Shown: positions 25,157 through 34,430 of the stretch, piece by piece
Layout: every line of letters begins with the position of its first letter
Position numbering within the stretch: the first letter of the stretch is position 1
Source: Clostridiales bacterium
Lineage (GTDB): Bacteria > Bacillota > Clostridia > Saccharofermentanales > Saccharofermentanaceae
Direction of reading: 5' to 3'
Assembly (NCBI GenBank): GCA_017478485.1
Contig: JAFVDI010000015.1
Span: 1 to 55,855, forward strand
DNA length: 55,855 nucleotides
Position numbers and translations under genes: made by a program
The notes under the pieces: model-generated
What the model was told of the DNA's origin: nothing
Databases searched by the model: none
What the model saw: only the letters and a program-made list of their open reading frames with translations

Positions 25157-25486
25157 ATGACAGCTGATTACAACAAAATGGAATGGACGGCAAATCCCGG
25201 ATTCAAGGGCGGGGAAGGCATCTTTTACAACAAGGTCTTCACAGACGGTGTTAACAAGATGATGCACGGCAAACTTGAGCCGGGCTCTTCGATCGGTTAT
25301 CACAAGCACGAAGGCAACTGCGAGATGATATTTATCCTTGAGGGCGAAGGAAAGGTACTTTACGATGACGGCGAAGAAGAGGTAAAGCCGGGCTTTTGCC
25401 ATTACTGCCCTGAAGGACACTCGCATTCACTGATCAACAACGGAACGCAGGATCTTGTATTCTACGCGATCGTACCGAAGCAATAA
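25157..25486 (+). CDS. Small cupin-domain protein
   Basis: 109 residues, a single cupin barrel. Motif 1 is visible as GYHKHEGNCEMIFILEGEG and motif 2 as CPEGHSHSLINNG, giving the usual His/Glu metal ligands. The start at 25157 has GGAGG 6 bases upstream. Such proteins can be isomerases, dioxygenases or sugar/auxin-like binding proteins; the substrate cannot be told. It precedes the TPM-domain gene by 20 bases, which may put both on one transcript. Confidence 0.88.
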   Translation: MTADYNKMEWTANPGFKGGEGIFYNKVFTDGVNKMMHGKLEPGSSIGYHKHEGNCEMIFILEGEGKVLYDDGEEEVKPGFCHYCPEGHSHSLINNGTQDLVFYAIVPKQ

Positions 25487-25506
25487 GGGATAGGGAGGGA
25501 TAGAAC

Positions 25507-26910
25507 ATGCCACATTCATCAGGCGGAGGATCGTCAGGAGGAGGCTTCCACGGAGGTTCTTCATCAGGCGGGAACCGTGTCTCGACGCATTATTTTCCGG
25601 GAGCGAGACGCTACAGGAGATATTATTCCGACGGGCGCCCCGATGAGTATATTTATGCGACTTCGAAGCCGACAAGAACAGGCATTTCCGCAATAGTCAT
25701 TCTTGCCATAATGGGAATCATCTTCATGGGGGCTTCTCTGTTTTCGGCTTTTACAAACAAGCCCAGATTTATCGTTCCGGTTTATTCCGATGAACCTGCG
25801 ATCCATGATGTTGTCGGTGTAATGGAAGACAGTGACGAAAAACAACTTTTGTCATTAATAAAGGAATACAACAAACTGACCGGGATCTGCCCTGTCATCT
25901 ACACGACATTCGATGAAGAATGGAACAGGGAATACGCCAGTCTCGAGAAGTTTGCGTTTGATAAATATGTTTCCAATTTCAGTGATGAGCAGCACTGGGT
26001 GTTTGTTTACTCAATACCTGCTCAGGACGCAAAGTTTAATCCGGGCGGACTTGTGACGAGCTCAGAGTTCAAGTGGGAAGCGATCCAGGGAGACGATACA
26101 GATCCGATAATCACGGAGTCAGCATTCAATAGTATCGGAAGAGCGATCCAAAGAGATCTTAAAGACGGAGAAGGCCCGGGTCCCGCATTCATTCACGGAT
26201 TCAACATAGCTTACTCTCTTGCCAAGAACAAGCTACACCCCAATCCCGTCTCGGCCGTCTTTAGCACGATCGCAAGTCTGGTTCCGTTTTTGCTTGTAGC
26301 CGGAATCTTCATTCCAATCTTTATCTTTGCTCTCAAATCCTATAAAAAAGATAAGGCGATGAGCTGTGAAGAGGTACCTCTTGATGTCGAGCCTGCGCAG
26401 ATCCCCGGACTGAAGAGTTACACGAATGCGAACGGTGGGGTCACCACAGTGACCTCAGGCCCCGGCTATTACAGCAGACAGACAGGATATACTGTCGGCA
26501 ATGCTCCCAAGGCAGTCAGGATAATCGGTTTTATAGTATTGATCCCTTTTATTTTGGTCGGTATAGGAGTTTTGACCGGAGGTCTTTCGCTGCTTAAGAC
26601 TGACAGGAACGGCGGCATTTTCATGATCATCTTCGGAGCGGTATGGCTTCTCATTTCGCTCACTGCCGCTTTCAAGATGCTTGCCGCAATGAGACAGGGA
26701 AGAAAAGAAGCGGGCGATCCGCTTACCGCAGAATATCCGAAGGCGGAATATCCCAAGGCGGAATACCCGGATGTTCAGCCCGTTGTTCCAAATAATGTTC
26801 CGGCAGCGAGTGAGCCGGAGTTCGATCCGACATTCTTCGGTTCCGCCAAGAGTGATTACGAATCCGATGACGAAGACTACAAACGAATGAAACGTAAGGG
26901 ATTTGAGTGA
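25507..26910 (+). CDS. TPM-domain-like multi-pass membrane protein
   Basis: 467 residues. A Gly/Ser/His-rich N-terminus is followed by a first membrane segment (about 60-82), an extracytoplasmic region (about 90-250) resembling a TPM domain (VVGVMEDSDEKQLLSLIKEY, PVIYTTFDEEW), then three further segments (about 260-280, 343-365, 372-393) and a cytoplasmic tail. The tail has short tandem repeats (EYPKA units) encoded by an imperfect 15-bp DNA repeat near 26731-26767. TPM proteins are implicated in photosystem repair in plants and are of unclear function in bacteria. The gene ends at the bidirectional terminator shared with the acyltransferases. Confidence 0.75.
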   Translation: MPHSSGGGSSGGGFHGGSSSGGNRVSTHYFPGARRYRRYYSDGRPDEYIYATSKPTRTGISAIVILAIMGIIFMGASLFSAFTNKPRFIVPVYSDEPAIHDVVGVMEDSDEKQLLSLIKEYNKLTGICPVIYTTFDEEWNREYASLEKFAFDKYVSNFSDEQHWVFVYSIPAQDAKFNPGGLVTSSEFKWEAIQGDDTDPIITESAFNSIGRAIQRDLKDGEGPGPAFIHGFNIAYSLAKNKLHPNPVSAVFSTIASLVPFLLVAGIFIPIFIFALKSYKKDKAMSCEEVPLDVEPAQIPGLKSYTNANGGVTTVTSGPGYYSRQTGYTVGNAPKAVRIIGFIVLIPFILVGIGVLTGGLSLLKTDRNGGIFMIIFGAVWLLISLTAAFKMLAAMRQGRKEAGDPLTAEYPKAEYPKAEYPDVQPVVPNNVPAASEPEFDPTFFGSAKSDYESDDEDYKRMKRKGFE

Positions 26911-26925
26911 CGTTTCACTTAAGAG

Positions 26926-26958
26926 AAAAAGGACTGATCCTTCGGGTCAGTCCTTTTT
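26926..26958. terminator. Bidirectional terminator between TPM gene and acyltransferases
   Basis: Stem AAAAAGGACTGATCC / GGTCAGTCCTTTTT with TTCG loop (26941-26944). T tails on both strands. The minus-strand arm also encodes the last residues and stop of the 26947-28053 gene. Confidence 0.9.
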
Positions 26959-28053
26959 CTTGCGGATGATGAGTCCAAGTATCTTGTCCGATACAAAGCT
27001 GCACGCAAATACAAAAGGCGTGAGCATAACGAAGAGCCATAAGAATATGAGCAGCGAATACCGGGGGAAAGTGAGGACAGGCATAAGCTCTTTTGTGTTA
27101 AGGAAGAACATGCCGCTTAAGAGCCAATAGAAGATCGAGTTTTTGCCGAGGAACGGGATTACATATTTGCTCCTGAACTTTACATTGTCCATTATCAGAA
27201 GACATGATACGGCAAAGAACGGCATCAATACCGAGTCCGTAATGCTGTAATAAGAAACATCAAGATAAAAGTGGTAGATCAGATAGCGCAGATAGATAAC
27301 ATATCCGCAGATGATCACTGACAGTATGATGACCAGTACCTTGGGGAATCTTTCCGAGAATTTGCGTATCTTACTGTAGATGTTGTATTTGGCAAACAGC
27401 ATTCCGAGAGCGAAAAGCGAATACCATGACAAAAGAAATACGCCGGTGCTCGCAATTGACTGAAAGATATTTGTGAAATACTCTTCGCTTTCATATTTCT
27501 TCAGGAAGAACCAAAGAACGAAGGGCAGGATCACGTAAAGCAGATAGTCGATCACGAGATTTTTCTTCCACTTCTTTTCAAGGAGCTTGATGAGAGGGAG
27601 CGTTGCGATCAGCAGAAGCTGGAGTTTTATGTACCAGCTGAAACTGACGTACAGCATGTCGTCATTATGAAGCCACGCAACGAGGTTCATCGGAATGTAC
27701 AAAGGATTGAACTTTCCGAGGAATATGAGGATGACGATGGCGATGATCATGACTACCCAATAGGGTATGAGTGTCTTTATGATCTTTTGCGGAATATAGG
27801 ATCTTTTTGTGTTTTCTTTACTGACATAGGATCTGTAAAGACCGTATCCCGAGCAGAATAGAAACAAGGCCAGGCAGATCCTTCCTGATACCCCGAGTAT
27901 TATGTCTGCGCCTTTTGCAAAAGACATCCAGTCTTCAAGATAATTGCATCCGAAAAGATGATGGATCATCAAAAGGACCAGTGCGATCGCCTTGAGATGT
28001 TCGGTCTGTTCCGGTGTGATGTCTGCGCCTTTGTCCAATTTCTGTCCGCTCAT
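26947..28053 (-). CDS. Acyltransferase 3 family membrane protein (copy B)
   Basis: 368 residues with about ten hydrophobic segments. The family's catalytic His region is KAIALVLLMIHHLFG near residue 25, followed by the SGRICLALFLFCSGYGLY block. Such integral membrane enzymes move acyl groups (often acetyl) onto extracellular polysaccharide, peptidoglycan or lipid. No SGNH partner domain is present. It begins 4 bases after the stop of a close paralogue, sharing most motifs and even the C-terminal IIRKKKD, so a tandem duplication. The target polymer is unknown. Confidence 0.9.
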   Translation of the reverse strand: MSGQKLDKGADITPEQTEHLKAIALVLLMIHHLFGCNYLEDWMSFAKGADIILGVSGRICLALFLFCSGYGLYRSYVSKENTKRSYIPQKIIKTLIPYWVVMIIAIVILIFLGKFNPLYIPMNLVAWLHNDDMLYVSFSWYIKLQLLLIATLPLIKLLEKKWKKNLVIDYLLYVILPFVLWFFLKKYESEEYFTNIFQSIASTGVFLLSWYSLFALGMLFAKYNIYSKIRKFSERFPKVLVIILSVIICGYVIYLRYLIYHFYLDVSYYSITDSVLMPFFAVSCLLIMDNVKFRSKYVIPFLGKNSIFYWLLSGMFFLNTKELMPVLTFPRYSLLIFLWLFVMLTPFVFACSFVSDKILGLIIRKKKD

Positions 28054-28057
28054 TCGA

Positions 28058-29146
28058 TCAGTCCTTTTTCTTTCGTATTATGAGACCCGTTATCATTTCT
28101 GATACCCAGTCGCATGCGAACACAAACGGCGTTAAGAGAAGCAGTACCCAGATAAGCATGAATACCGGGATCGAAGGCCAGGTGATCGCAGGGAGGAGTT
28201 CCTTGGTGTTAAAGAAGAATATGCCGCTCAAGAGCCAGTAGAAAAGAGAGTTCTTTCCGAGATAGGGAAGAACGTATTTGCTCTTGAATTTGATCCTGTC
28301 AGATATCAGGAGACATGAAACGATAAAAAGTGTGCCGTAGAGCACGTCGGAGATGCTCGGGAAATTGAACATGAATCTCATGTACAGAACGTTTCCGCAG
28401 ACGAGAAAAGCAATGACGATGACGAGCCATTTCGAAAACCTGTCGAAGAACCTGCTGACCTTGCCGTAGACATCGTATTTCGCGAAAAGGATGCCGAGCG
28501 AAAACAAAGGCAGCCAGTAAAGCACCAGGAGAATGGAACTGACGGCAGATGTGACGAAGCCGGTAACGCGGTATTCATCAGAATAACCTTTGAAGATGTA
28601 ATAGATTGTGAAAGGAAGGACTATGTAGATCAGGATGTCGATGATCCAGTTCTTCTTTTTCCATTTCAGCTCGATGAGCCTTAGGAGCGGGGTGATGACC
28701 AGCAGCAAAAGATAGAGCTTTATGTACCAGCTGAACGAGACATAGAGTATCTGGTCGTCATGGAACCAGGCAAAGAGGTTTATGAGTATGTATTTGGGTT
28801 CGAACTTGCCGAGTATCACGAGAACGATTATCGTCAGCAGCATGACCACCCAGTAAGGGATGAGGGTCCTGATGATCTTTTGAGGGATATATGTCCATTT
28901 GGCGTTTTCCTTGCTGATATAGGACTTGTAAAGACCAAATCCCGAACAGAACAGGAAGATCGTCAGGCAAATGAGAGCCGACATGCCGGTAACGAATTCG
29001 ACGCCGTCAAAAGGCGACAGCCACGATTCGATATAGCCGCACCCGAAAAGGTGATGCCACATCAGCAGGATGAGGGCGATGCCCTTCAGCATTGTGGTCT
29101 TTTCGGCCGTTATTCCCGCGCCTGACGGCGTTTTGGCGTTGTTCAT
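28058..29146 (-). CDS. Acyltransferase 3 family membrane protein (copy A)
   Basis: 362 residues, upstream member of the tandem pair. It has the same layout: TMLKGIALILLMWHHLFG catalytic segment, SALICLTIFLFCSGFGLY, WTYIPQKIIRTLIPYWVV, then LPYLGKNSLFYWLLSGIF near the end. Differences from copy B are spread along the length, so the duplication is not recent. Both probably modify a surface glycan from the membrane. The shared 3' sequence suggests that the copy unit reached into the stop-codon region. Confidence 0.9.
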   Translation of the reverse strand: MNNAKTPSGAGITAEKTTMLKGIALILLMWHHLFGCGYIESWLSPFDGVEFVTGMSALICLTIFLFCSGFGLYKSYISKENAKWTYIPQKIIRTLIPYWVVMLLTIIVLVILGKFEPKYILINLFAWFHDDQILYVSFSWYIKLYLLLLVITPLLRLIELKWKKKNWIIDILIYIVLPFTIYYIFKGYSDEYRVTGFVTSAVSSILLVLYWLPLFSLGILFAKYDVYGKVSRFFDRFSKWLVIVIAFLVCGNVLYMRFMFNFPSISDVLYGTLFIVSCLLISDRIKFKSKYVLPYLGKNSLFYWLLSGIFFFNTKELLPAITWPSIPVFMLIWVLLLLTPFVFACDWVSEMITGLIIRKKKD

Positions 29147-29280
29147 GTCATTCCTTCCCTTATTTCCCCCAAAAGACGGCGTGTTTCAGGTCCGGTCTGA
29201 TCCAAACAGCGGTCTTTATTACATTTTTCATGAAAGTATTTTAATCCAATATTTTTGATGTGCAAAGATGTGGCTCCTAT

Positions 29281-29294
29281 GATAGAATTCTATC
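29281..29294. promoter_or_regulatory. 14-bp perfect palindrome upstream of carB
   Basis: GATAGAATTCTATC lies 44 bases before the carB start codon, between the divergent acyltransferase and carB genes. It could be an operator for either. No PyrR-type attenuator was seen in the short leader. Confidence 0.3.
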
Positions 29295-29337
29295 CGATAA
29301 TTATATATATGGACTCTAGTGAAGGGGGCGTAATACT

Positions 29338-32300
29338 ATGCCAAAGAGAGAAGACATCAACAAGATCCTTATTATCGGTTCAGGTCCTATCATCATCGGC
29401 CAGGCATGCGAGTTCGACTATTCCGGAACACAGGCATGCAAAGCTCTTAGAAAACTCGGTTATGAGATCGTTCTGGTAAACTCCAATCCCGCGACCATCA
29501 TGACTGACCCCGATGTTGCAGACAGAACCTACATCGAACCTCTTAATGTTAAGCGTCTGGAGCAGATCATTGCGAAAGAGCGTCCTGATGCACTTCTCCC
29601 CAACTTAGGCGGACAGTCGGGACTTAACCTCTGCTCGGAGCTTGCCAAGGCAGGCATCCTTGAGAAATACGGTGTTCAGGTCATCGGCGTTCAGGTCGAT
29701 GCCATCGAAAGAGGCGAAGACAGGATCGAGTTCAAGGAGACTATGACTTCCCTCGGCATCGAGATGCCCAGATCCCACGAAGCTTACTCCGTTGAGGAAG
29801 CCATCAAGATCGCTGACGAACTCAGCTACCCTGTAGTAATCAGACCTGCTTATACGATGGGCGGCGCAGGCGGCGGCCTCGTTTACAACATCGATGAGCT
29901 CAAGGTAGTCGTTGAAAGAGGCCTTGCTGCTTCAATGATCCACCAGGTTCTCGTTGAAGAGTCCATCAGCGGATGGGAAGAGTTAGAACTCGAGGTAGTC
30001 AGAGACTCCAAGAACAACGTCATTACAGTCTGCTTCATCGAGAATATCGACCCTATCGGTGTTCATACAGGGGACTCTTTCTGCTCAGCACCAATGCTCA
30101 CTATCTCTGAAGATGTTCAGAAGAAACTTCAGGAATATTCATACAGCATCGTCAAAGCTATCGAGGTTATCGGTGGCTGCAACTGCCAGTTCGCTCACGA
30201 TCCCAAGACAGGAAGGATCGTTGTTATCGAGATCAACCCGAGAACATCCAGATCTTCCGCTCTTGCTTCAAAGGCAACAGGATTCCCGATCGCATTCGTT
30301 TCAGCTCTCCTTGCCTGCGGTCTCACACTCGATGAGATCCCCTGCGGCAAGTACGGCACACTCGACAAGTACTATCCGGACGGCGACTATGTCGTAATTA
30401 AGTTCGCAAGATGGGCATTTGAGAAATTCCACGGCGCACAGGACAAGCTCGGCACTCAGATGAGAGCCGTAGGCGAGGTCATGAGCATCGGTAAGACATA
30501 CAAGGAAGCTTTCCAGAAGGCTATCAGATCCCTTGAGAAGGACAGATACGGCCTGGGATTTGTAAAGGATTTCAACAAGCTTTCCAAGGAAGAACTCATG
30601 CTCAAGCTTACACAGCCTTCATCCGAGCGTCAGTTCATCATGTATGAGGCTCTCAGAAAGGGCGCTACGGTTGAGGAGCTTTTCGAGCTTACAAAGATCA
30701 AGCACTGGTTCATCGAGCAGATGAAGGAACTCGTTGAGGAAGAGGAAGAGCTCATGAAGGGTGCCGGAAGGATTCCTAATGAGGATGTTCTCCGCAAAGC
30801 TAAGCTCGACGGTTTCTCCGATAAGTATCTCTCACAGCTCCTCAGCGTTTCCGAGGATCTTATCCGCCGTGCACGTTATGAATACGGAATCAAGGAAGGA
30901 TGGGAAGGCGTTCACGTATCCGGAACAAAGGATGCAGCTTACTACTATTCTTCTTACCATATTGAGGATAAGTCACCTTCATCTTCCAACAAGAAGATCA
31001 TGATCCTCGGCGGTGGCCCCAACAGGATCGGTCAGGGTATCGAGTTCGACTACTGCTGCGTTCACGCTGCTCTTGCTCTCAAGAAGCTCGGCTTCGAGTC
31101 CATCATCGTCAACTGCAACCCTGAGACGGTTTCAACCGACTATGACACATCTGACAAGCTCTATTTCGAACCTCTTACCCTTGAGGACGTTCTCGCAATC
31201 TACGAGAAGGAGCAGCCTATCGGTGTCATCGCACAGTTCGGTGGTCAGACACCTCTTAACCTCGCTGCTTCTCTCAAGGCAAACGGCGTAAACATCCTCG
31301 GTACAACACCTGAGACAATCGATCTCGCTGAAGACCGTGACCACTTCCGCGCAATGATGAAGCGTCTTAACATACCTATGCCTGAGGCAGGCATGGCAGT
31401 CAACGCTGACGAGGCTATCGCGATCGCAAACAAGATCGGCTACCCCGTAATGGTACGTCCTTCGTTCGTTCTCGGCGGAAGAGGAATGGAAGTCGTTCAC
31501 GATGATGAGATGCTCAGAGTCTACATGAATGCGGCTGTCGGCGTTACACCTGACAGGCCCATCCTCATCGACCGTTTCCTCCATCACGCAACAGAGTGCG
31601 AGGCAGACGCTATCTCTGACGGAGAGAACTGCTACGTTCCTGCCGTTATGGAGCACATCGAACTTGCAGGTATCCACTCCGGCGACTCCGCATGCATCCT
31701 GCCTTCTCTCAACCTCACACCCGAGCAGGTTGCGACGATCAAGGAATATACGAGAAAGATCGCAGTCGAGATGCACGTTGTAGGTCTCATGAACATGCAG
31801 TACGCTATCGAGGACGGCAAGGTCTTCGTTATTGAGGCTAACCCCCGTGCGTCACGTACGGTACCGCTTGTTTCAAAGGTTACTGGAACCAACATGGTCA
31901 GGGTCGCTACGGACATCATGACGATGCACCTTACAGGAAGACCGTCACCCGTTACGGAGCTTCACGATAAGGTCATTCCTCACTATGGCGTCAAGGAAGC
32001 TGTCTTCCCGTTCAACATGTTCCAGGAAGTTGACCCGGTACTCGGACCTGAGATGCGTTCCACAGGTGAGGTATTAGGTCTTGCAAGCCACTTCGGCGAG
32101 GCCTACTTCAAGGCTCAGGAAGCAACAAAGACAGAGCTTCCTCTCGAAGGCACCGTTCTTCTTTCCGTAAGCGATCTCGATAAGGTTGACCTGATCGATG
32201 TCGCAAAGGCATTCAGCGATCTCGGATTCAAGATCCTTGCAACGGGCGGAACATATGACATGATCACCGAAGCAGGCATCACTGCAGAGAAGGTCAAGAA

Positions 32301-32550
32301 GCTCTATGAGGGCAGACCCAACATCGCTGACATGATCCTCAACAGGGACATCGATCTCATCATCAACACTCCTGCAGGAAAGACATCTTCACACGATGAC
32401 TCTTACATCCGTAAGGATGCTATCCGCCAGCACATTCCTTATATCACGACAATGGCTGCCGCAAAGGCATCTGCCGAGGGTATCAAAGCTGCCAGGGAAA
32501 GAGCATTTGAGGTTAAGGCGCTTCAGGATTTCCACGCTGAGATCAAGTAA
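29338..32550 (+). CDS. carB: Carbamoyl-phosphate synthase large chain
   Basis: 1070 residues, full family length. It makes carbamoyl phosphate from bicarbonate, ammonia (passed from CarA glutaminase) and two ATP for pyrimidine and arginine synthesis. The two homologous ATP-grasp halves start with KILIIGSGPIIIGQACEFDY and KIMILGGGPNRIGQGIEFDY. The C-terminal methylglyoxal-synthase-like allosteric domain (about 930-1060) has VAKAFSDLGFKILATGGTYD. No carA lies next to it, unlike the usual carAB arrangement. The gene has its own strong terminator. Its product also feeds arginine, the substrate of the polyamine operon 7 kb upstream. Confidence 0.97.
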   Translation: MPKREDINKILIIGSGPIIIGQACEFDYSGTQACKALRKLGYEIVLVNSNPATIMTDPDVADRTYIEPLNVKRLEQIIAKERPDALLPNLGGQSGLNLCSELAKAGILEKYGVQVIGVQVDAIERGEDRIEFKETMTSLGIEMPRSHEAYSVEEAIKIADELSYPVVIRPAYTMGGAGGGLVYNIDELKVVVERGLAASMIHQVLVEESISGWEELELEVVRDSKNNVITVCFIENIDPIGVHTGDSFCSAPMLTISEDVQKKLQEYSYSIVKAIEVIGGCNCQFAHDPKTGRIVVIEINPRTSRSSALASKATGFPIAFVSALLACGLTLDEIPCGKYGTLDKYYPDGDYVVIKFARWAFEKFHGAQDKLGTQMRAVGEVMSIGKTYKEAFQKAIRSLEKDRYGLGFVKDFNKLSKEELMLKLTQPSSERQFIMYEALRKGATVEELFELTKIKHWFIEQMKELVEEEEELMKGAGRIPNEDVLRKAKLDGFSDKYLSQLLSVSEDLIRRARYEYGIKEGWEGVHVSGTKDAAYYYSSYHIEDKSPSSSNKKIMILGGGPNRIGQGIEFDYCCVHAALALKKLGFESIIVNCNPETVSTDYDTSDKLYFEPLTLEDVLAIYEKEQPIGVIAQFGGQTPLNLAASLKANGVNILGTTPETIDLAEDRDHFRAMMKRLNIPMPEAGMAVNADEAIAIANKIGYPVMVRPSFVLGGRGMEVVHDDEMLRVYMNAAVGVTPDRPILIDRFLHHATECEADAISDGENCYVPAVMEHIELAGIHSGDSACILPSLNLTPEQVATIKEYTRKIAVEMHVVGLMNMQYAIEDGKVFVIEANPRASRTVPLVSKVTGTNMVRVATDIMTMHLTGRPSPVTELHDKVIPHYGVKEAVFPFNMFQEVDPVLGPEMRSTGEVLGLASHFGEAYFKAQEATKTELPLEGTVLLSVSDLDKVDLIDVAKAFSDLGFKILATGGTYDMITEAGITAEKVKKLYEGRPNIADMILNRDIDLIINTPAGKTSSHDDSYIRKDAIRQHIPYITTMAAAKASAEGIKAARERAFEVKALQDFHAEIK

Positions 32551-32578
32551 GCAAAATTTGAGACTGATCAACAAAAAG

Positions 32579-32613
32579 CAGGCCGGCTCTACAAAAAGAG
32601 CCGGTCTGTTTTT
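32579..32613 (+). terminator. Terminator of carB
   Basis: Stem CAGGCCGGCTC / GAGCCGGTCTG (32579-32589, 32598-32608), loop TACAAAAA and TTTTT tail. Confidence 0.93.
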
Positions 32614-32707
32614 CATTTATGTTACGGTTCTGCTACGCGTAAAGATGCGCGGGTTCTGCATGTTATACTTTCAGCATCTTAAGTTTACTTATCATGGGGG
32701 TTTGTTT

Positions 32708-34282
32708 ATGGGGTTTTGGGAAACGCTGGCATCCATTAACGACAAGGTAAACACATTCGTATGGACGCAGACAGGTGTCTGGCTTCTTATAGCTACAGGC
32801 ATTGTAATGACCTGCCTTACCAAGTTTTTTCAGATTACGCATATCGGTCACTGGATGAAGAAGACCATAGGCAGTCTCTTTGACAAGAAAGTAATCAGCC
32901 ATACAGGTGAAAAAGCCACTATCTCACAGTTCCAGGCTTTGTGTACTGCACTTGCCGCAACTGTAGGCGTAGGCAACATCGCAGGCGTTTCAGCAGCGAT
33001 CATCACGGGCGGCCCCGGTGCAGTTTTCTGGATGTGGTTTGCGGCTTTCTTCGGCATGATGACAAACTATTCCGAAAATATTCTCGGTATCTATTTCAGA
33101 CGTAAGAATCTCGAAGGCGAATGGTCCGGAGGTGCAATGTACTATCTCCAGGACGGTCTCGGAGGATACAAGGGATTTAAGTTCATCGGCAAAGCGCTCG
33201 CAGTCATCTTTGCGGTCTGTGCGGCACTTGCTTCATTCGGTATCGGAAACATGGGACAGGTCAACAAGATCGTTCTGAACTTCACTTCTGCTTTTGAGTG
33301 GCGCAGGATGAATGACGTTATCCTTTACTCGGCAGACGGAAATGACGTTACTCTTTACATGCTGATCGTAGGCGTAGCACTCATGTTTCTTGTCGGAATC
33401 GTTGTTATCGGAGGTCTTCAGAGAATAGCATCTGTTGCCGAAAAGATCGTTCCGTTTATGGTCGTTATCTTTATTCTCGGATCGATCACGATCATCATCG
33501 TCAACTATCAGAACATCCTTCCTGCATTTAAGGCGATCTTCTCCATGGCTTTCACAAAGCAGGCTGCATGGGGCGGCGCTACCGGTGTTGCATTTAAGAC
33601 CATCATCACACAGGGCTGCAAGAGAGGCGTTTTCTCCAACGAGGCGGGTCTTGGTTCTTCTGTAATGGTACACAGCAACTCCAATGTTAAGGAACCCGTC
33701 AAGCAGGGCCTTTGGGGCATTTTCGAAGTGTTCGCCGATACGATCATTGTATGTTCGATGACGGCTCTCGTTATCCTTACTTCAGGTGTAGTTGATTACA
33801 AGACCGGAATGGTCGAGACGACCAATGACGCAACTCTCGTTGCTGATGCTTTCGATACGATCTTCAGAGTAGGTAACTTCGCTTTCGGAAGATATTTCGT
33901 AGCTGTTGCCATCCTGGCATTTGCCTTCACGACTATCCTCGGATGGTCACACTACGGCAGCAAGGCAGTTGAGTATCTGGCAGGCAAGCATGCTCCTGTT
34001 GCCACAAAGATCTACAAGGTGTTGTTCGTTCTTGTTATCATCTGCGGTGCGATCATGACATCTTCGATCGCCTGGGATATCTCTGATACCTTCAACGGTC
34101 TCATGATGATCCCGAACCTTATCGGTGTTCTCGCAATGAGCCCGCTGGTCATGAAACTTACAAAGAACTATGTTGACCGCAAGATCAAGGGCAAGAAGGA
34201 TGTTGATCCGATGCTTTCCTACGATCCTTCCATCCAGGCAGAAAATGCCAAGGCCATTGCGGAGAATCCTTCTGAGGACTGA
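32708..34282 (+). CDS. Alanine/glycine:cation symporter (AGCS family)
   Basis: 524 residues, about eleven membrane segments. Family signatures include AATVGVGNIAGVSAAI near residue 85, FGMMTNYSENILGIYFR, GCKRGVFSNEAGLGSS and the late TTILGWSHYGSKA. It imports alanine or glycine with Na+ or H+. The start at 32708 follows GGGGG with a 7-base gap; a much longer open frame into carB is spurious. Monocistronic with a terminator. Two copies of GGTTCTGC (32630-32660) lie in its promoter region and may be regulatory. Confidence 0.95.
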   Translation: MGFWETLASINDKVNTFVWTQTGVWLLIATGIVMTCLTKFFQITHIGHWMKKTIGSLFDKKVISHTGEKATISQFQALCTALAATVGVGNIAGVSAAIITGGPGAVFWMWFAAFFGMMTNYSENILGIYFRRKNLEGEWSGGAMYYLQDGLGGYKGFKFIGKALAVIFAVCAALASFGIGNMGQVNKIVLNFTSAFEWRRMNDVILYSADGNDVTLYMLIVGVALMFLVGIVVIGGLQRIASVAEKIVPFMVVIFILGSITIIIVNYQNILPAFKAIFSMAFTKQAAWGGATGVAFKTIITQGCKRGVFSNEAGLGSSVMVHSNSNVKEPVKQGLWGIFEVFADTIIVCSMTALVILTSGVVDYKTGMVETTNDATLVADAFDTIFRVGNFAFGRYFVAVAILAFAFTTILGWSHYGSKAVEYLAGKHAPVATKIYKVLFVLVIICGAIMTSSIAWDISDTFNGLMMIPNLIGVLAMSPLVMKLTKNYVDRKIKGKKDVDPMLSYDPSIQAENAKAIAENPSED

Positions 34283-34352
34283 TAATTATATCTGCTGTCA
34301 TATATAAGTTATTTATCGTTAATCTCAGAGAACTTTTGAAATTACAATATGA

Positions 34353-34396
34353 ACCCCTTTTGCTATTTGCGATAATAAGCAAAAGGGGTCTTTTTG
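34353..34396 (+). terminator. Terminator of the AGCS symporter gene
   Basis: Stem ACCCCTTTTGC / GCAAAAGGGGT (34353-34363, 34379-34389) with CTTTTTG tail. Confidence 0.9.
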
Positions 34397-34430
34397 TCCC
34401 TGCCTATTCTATATATAAGGAGTATTAATA

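Noticed and set aside
32396..32707. N-terminal extension of the AGCS symporter into carB
   Set aside because: It overlaps carB and its terminator, and the ATG at 32708 has a ribosome site and gives the normal family start.
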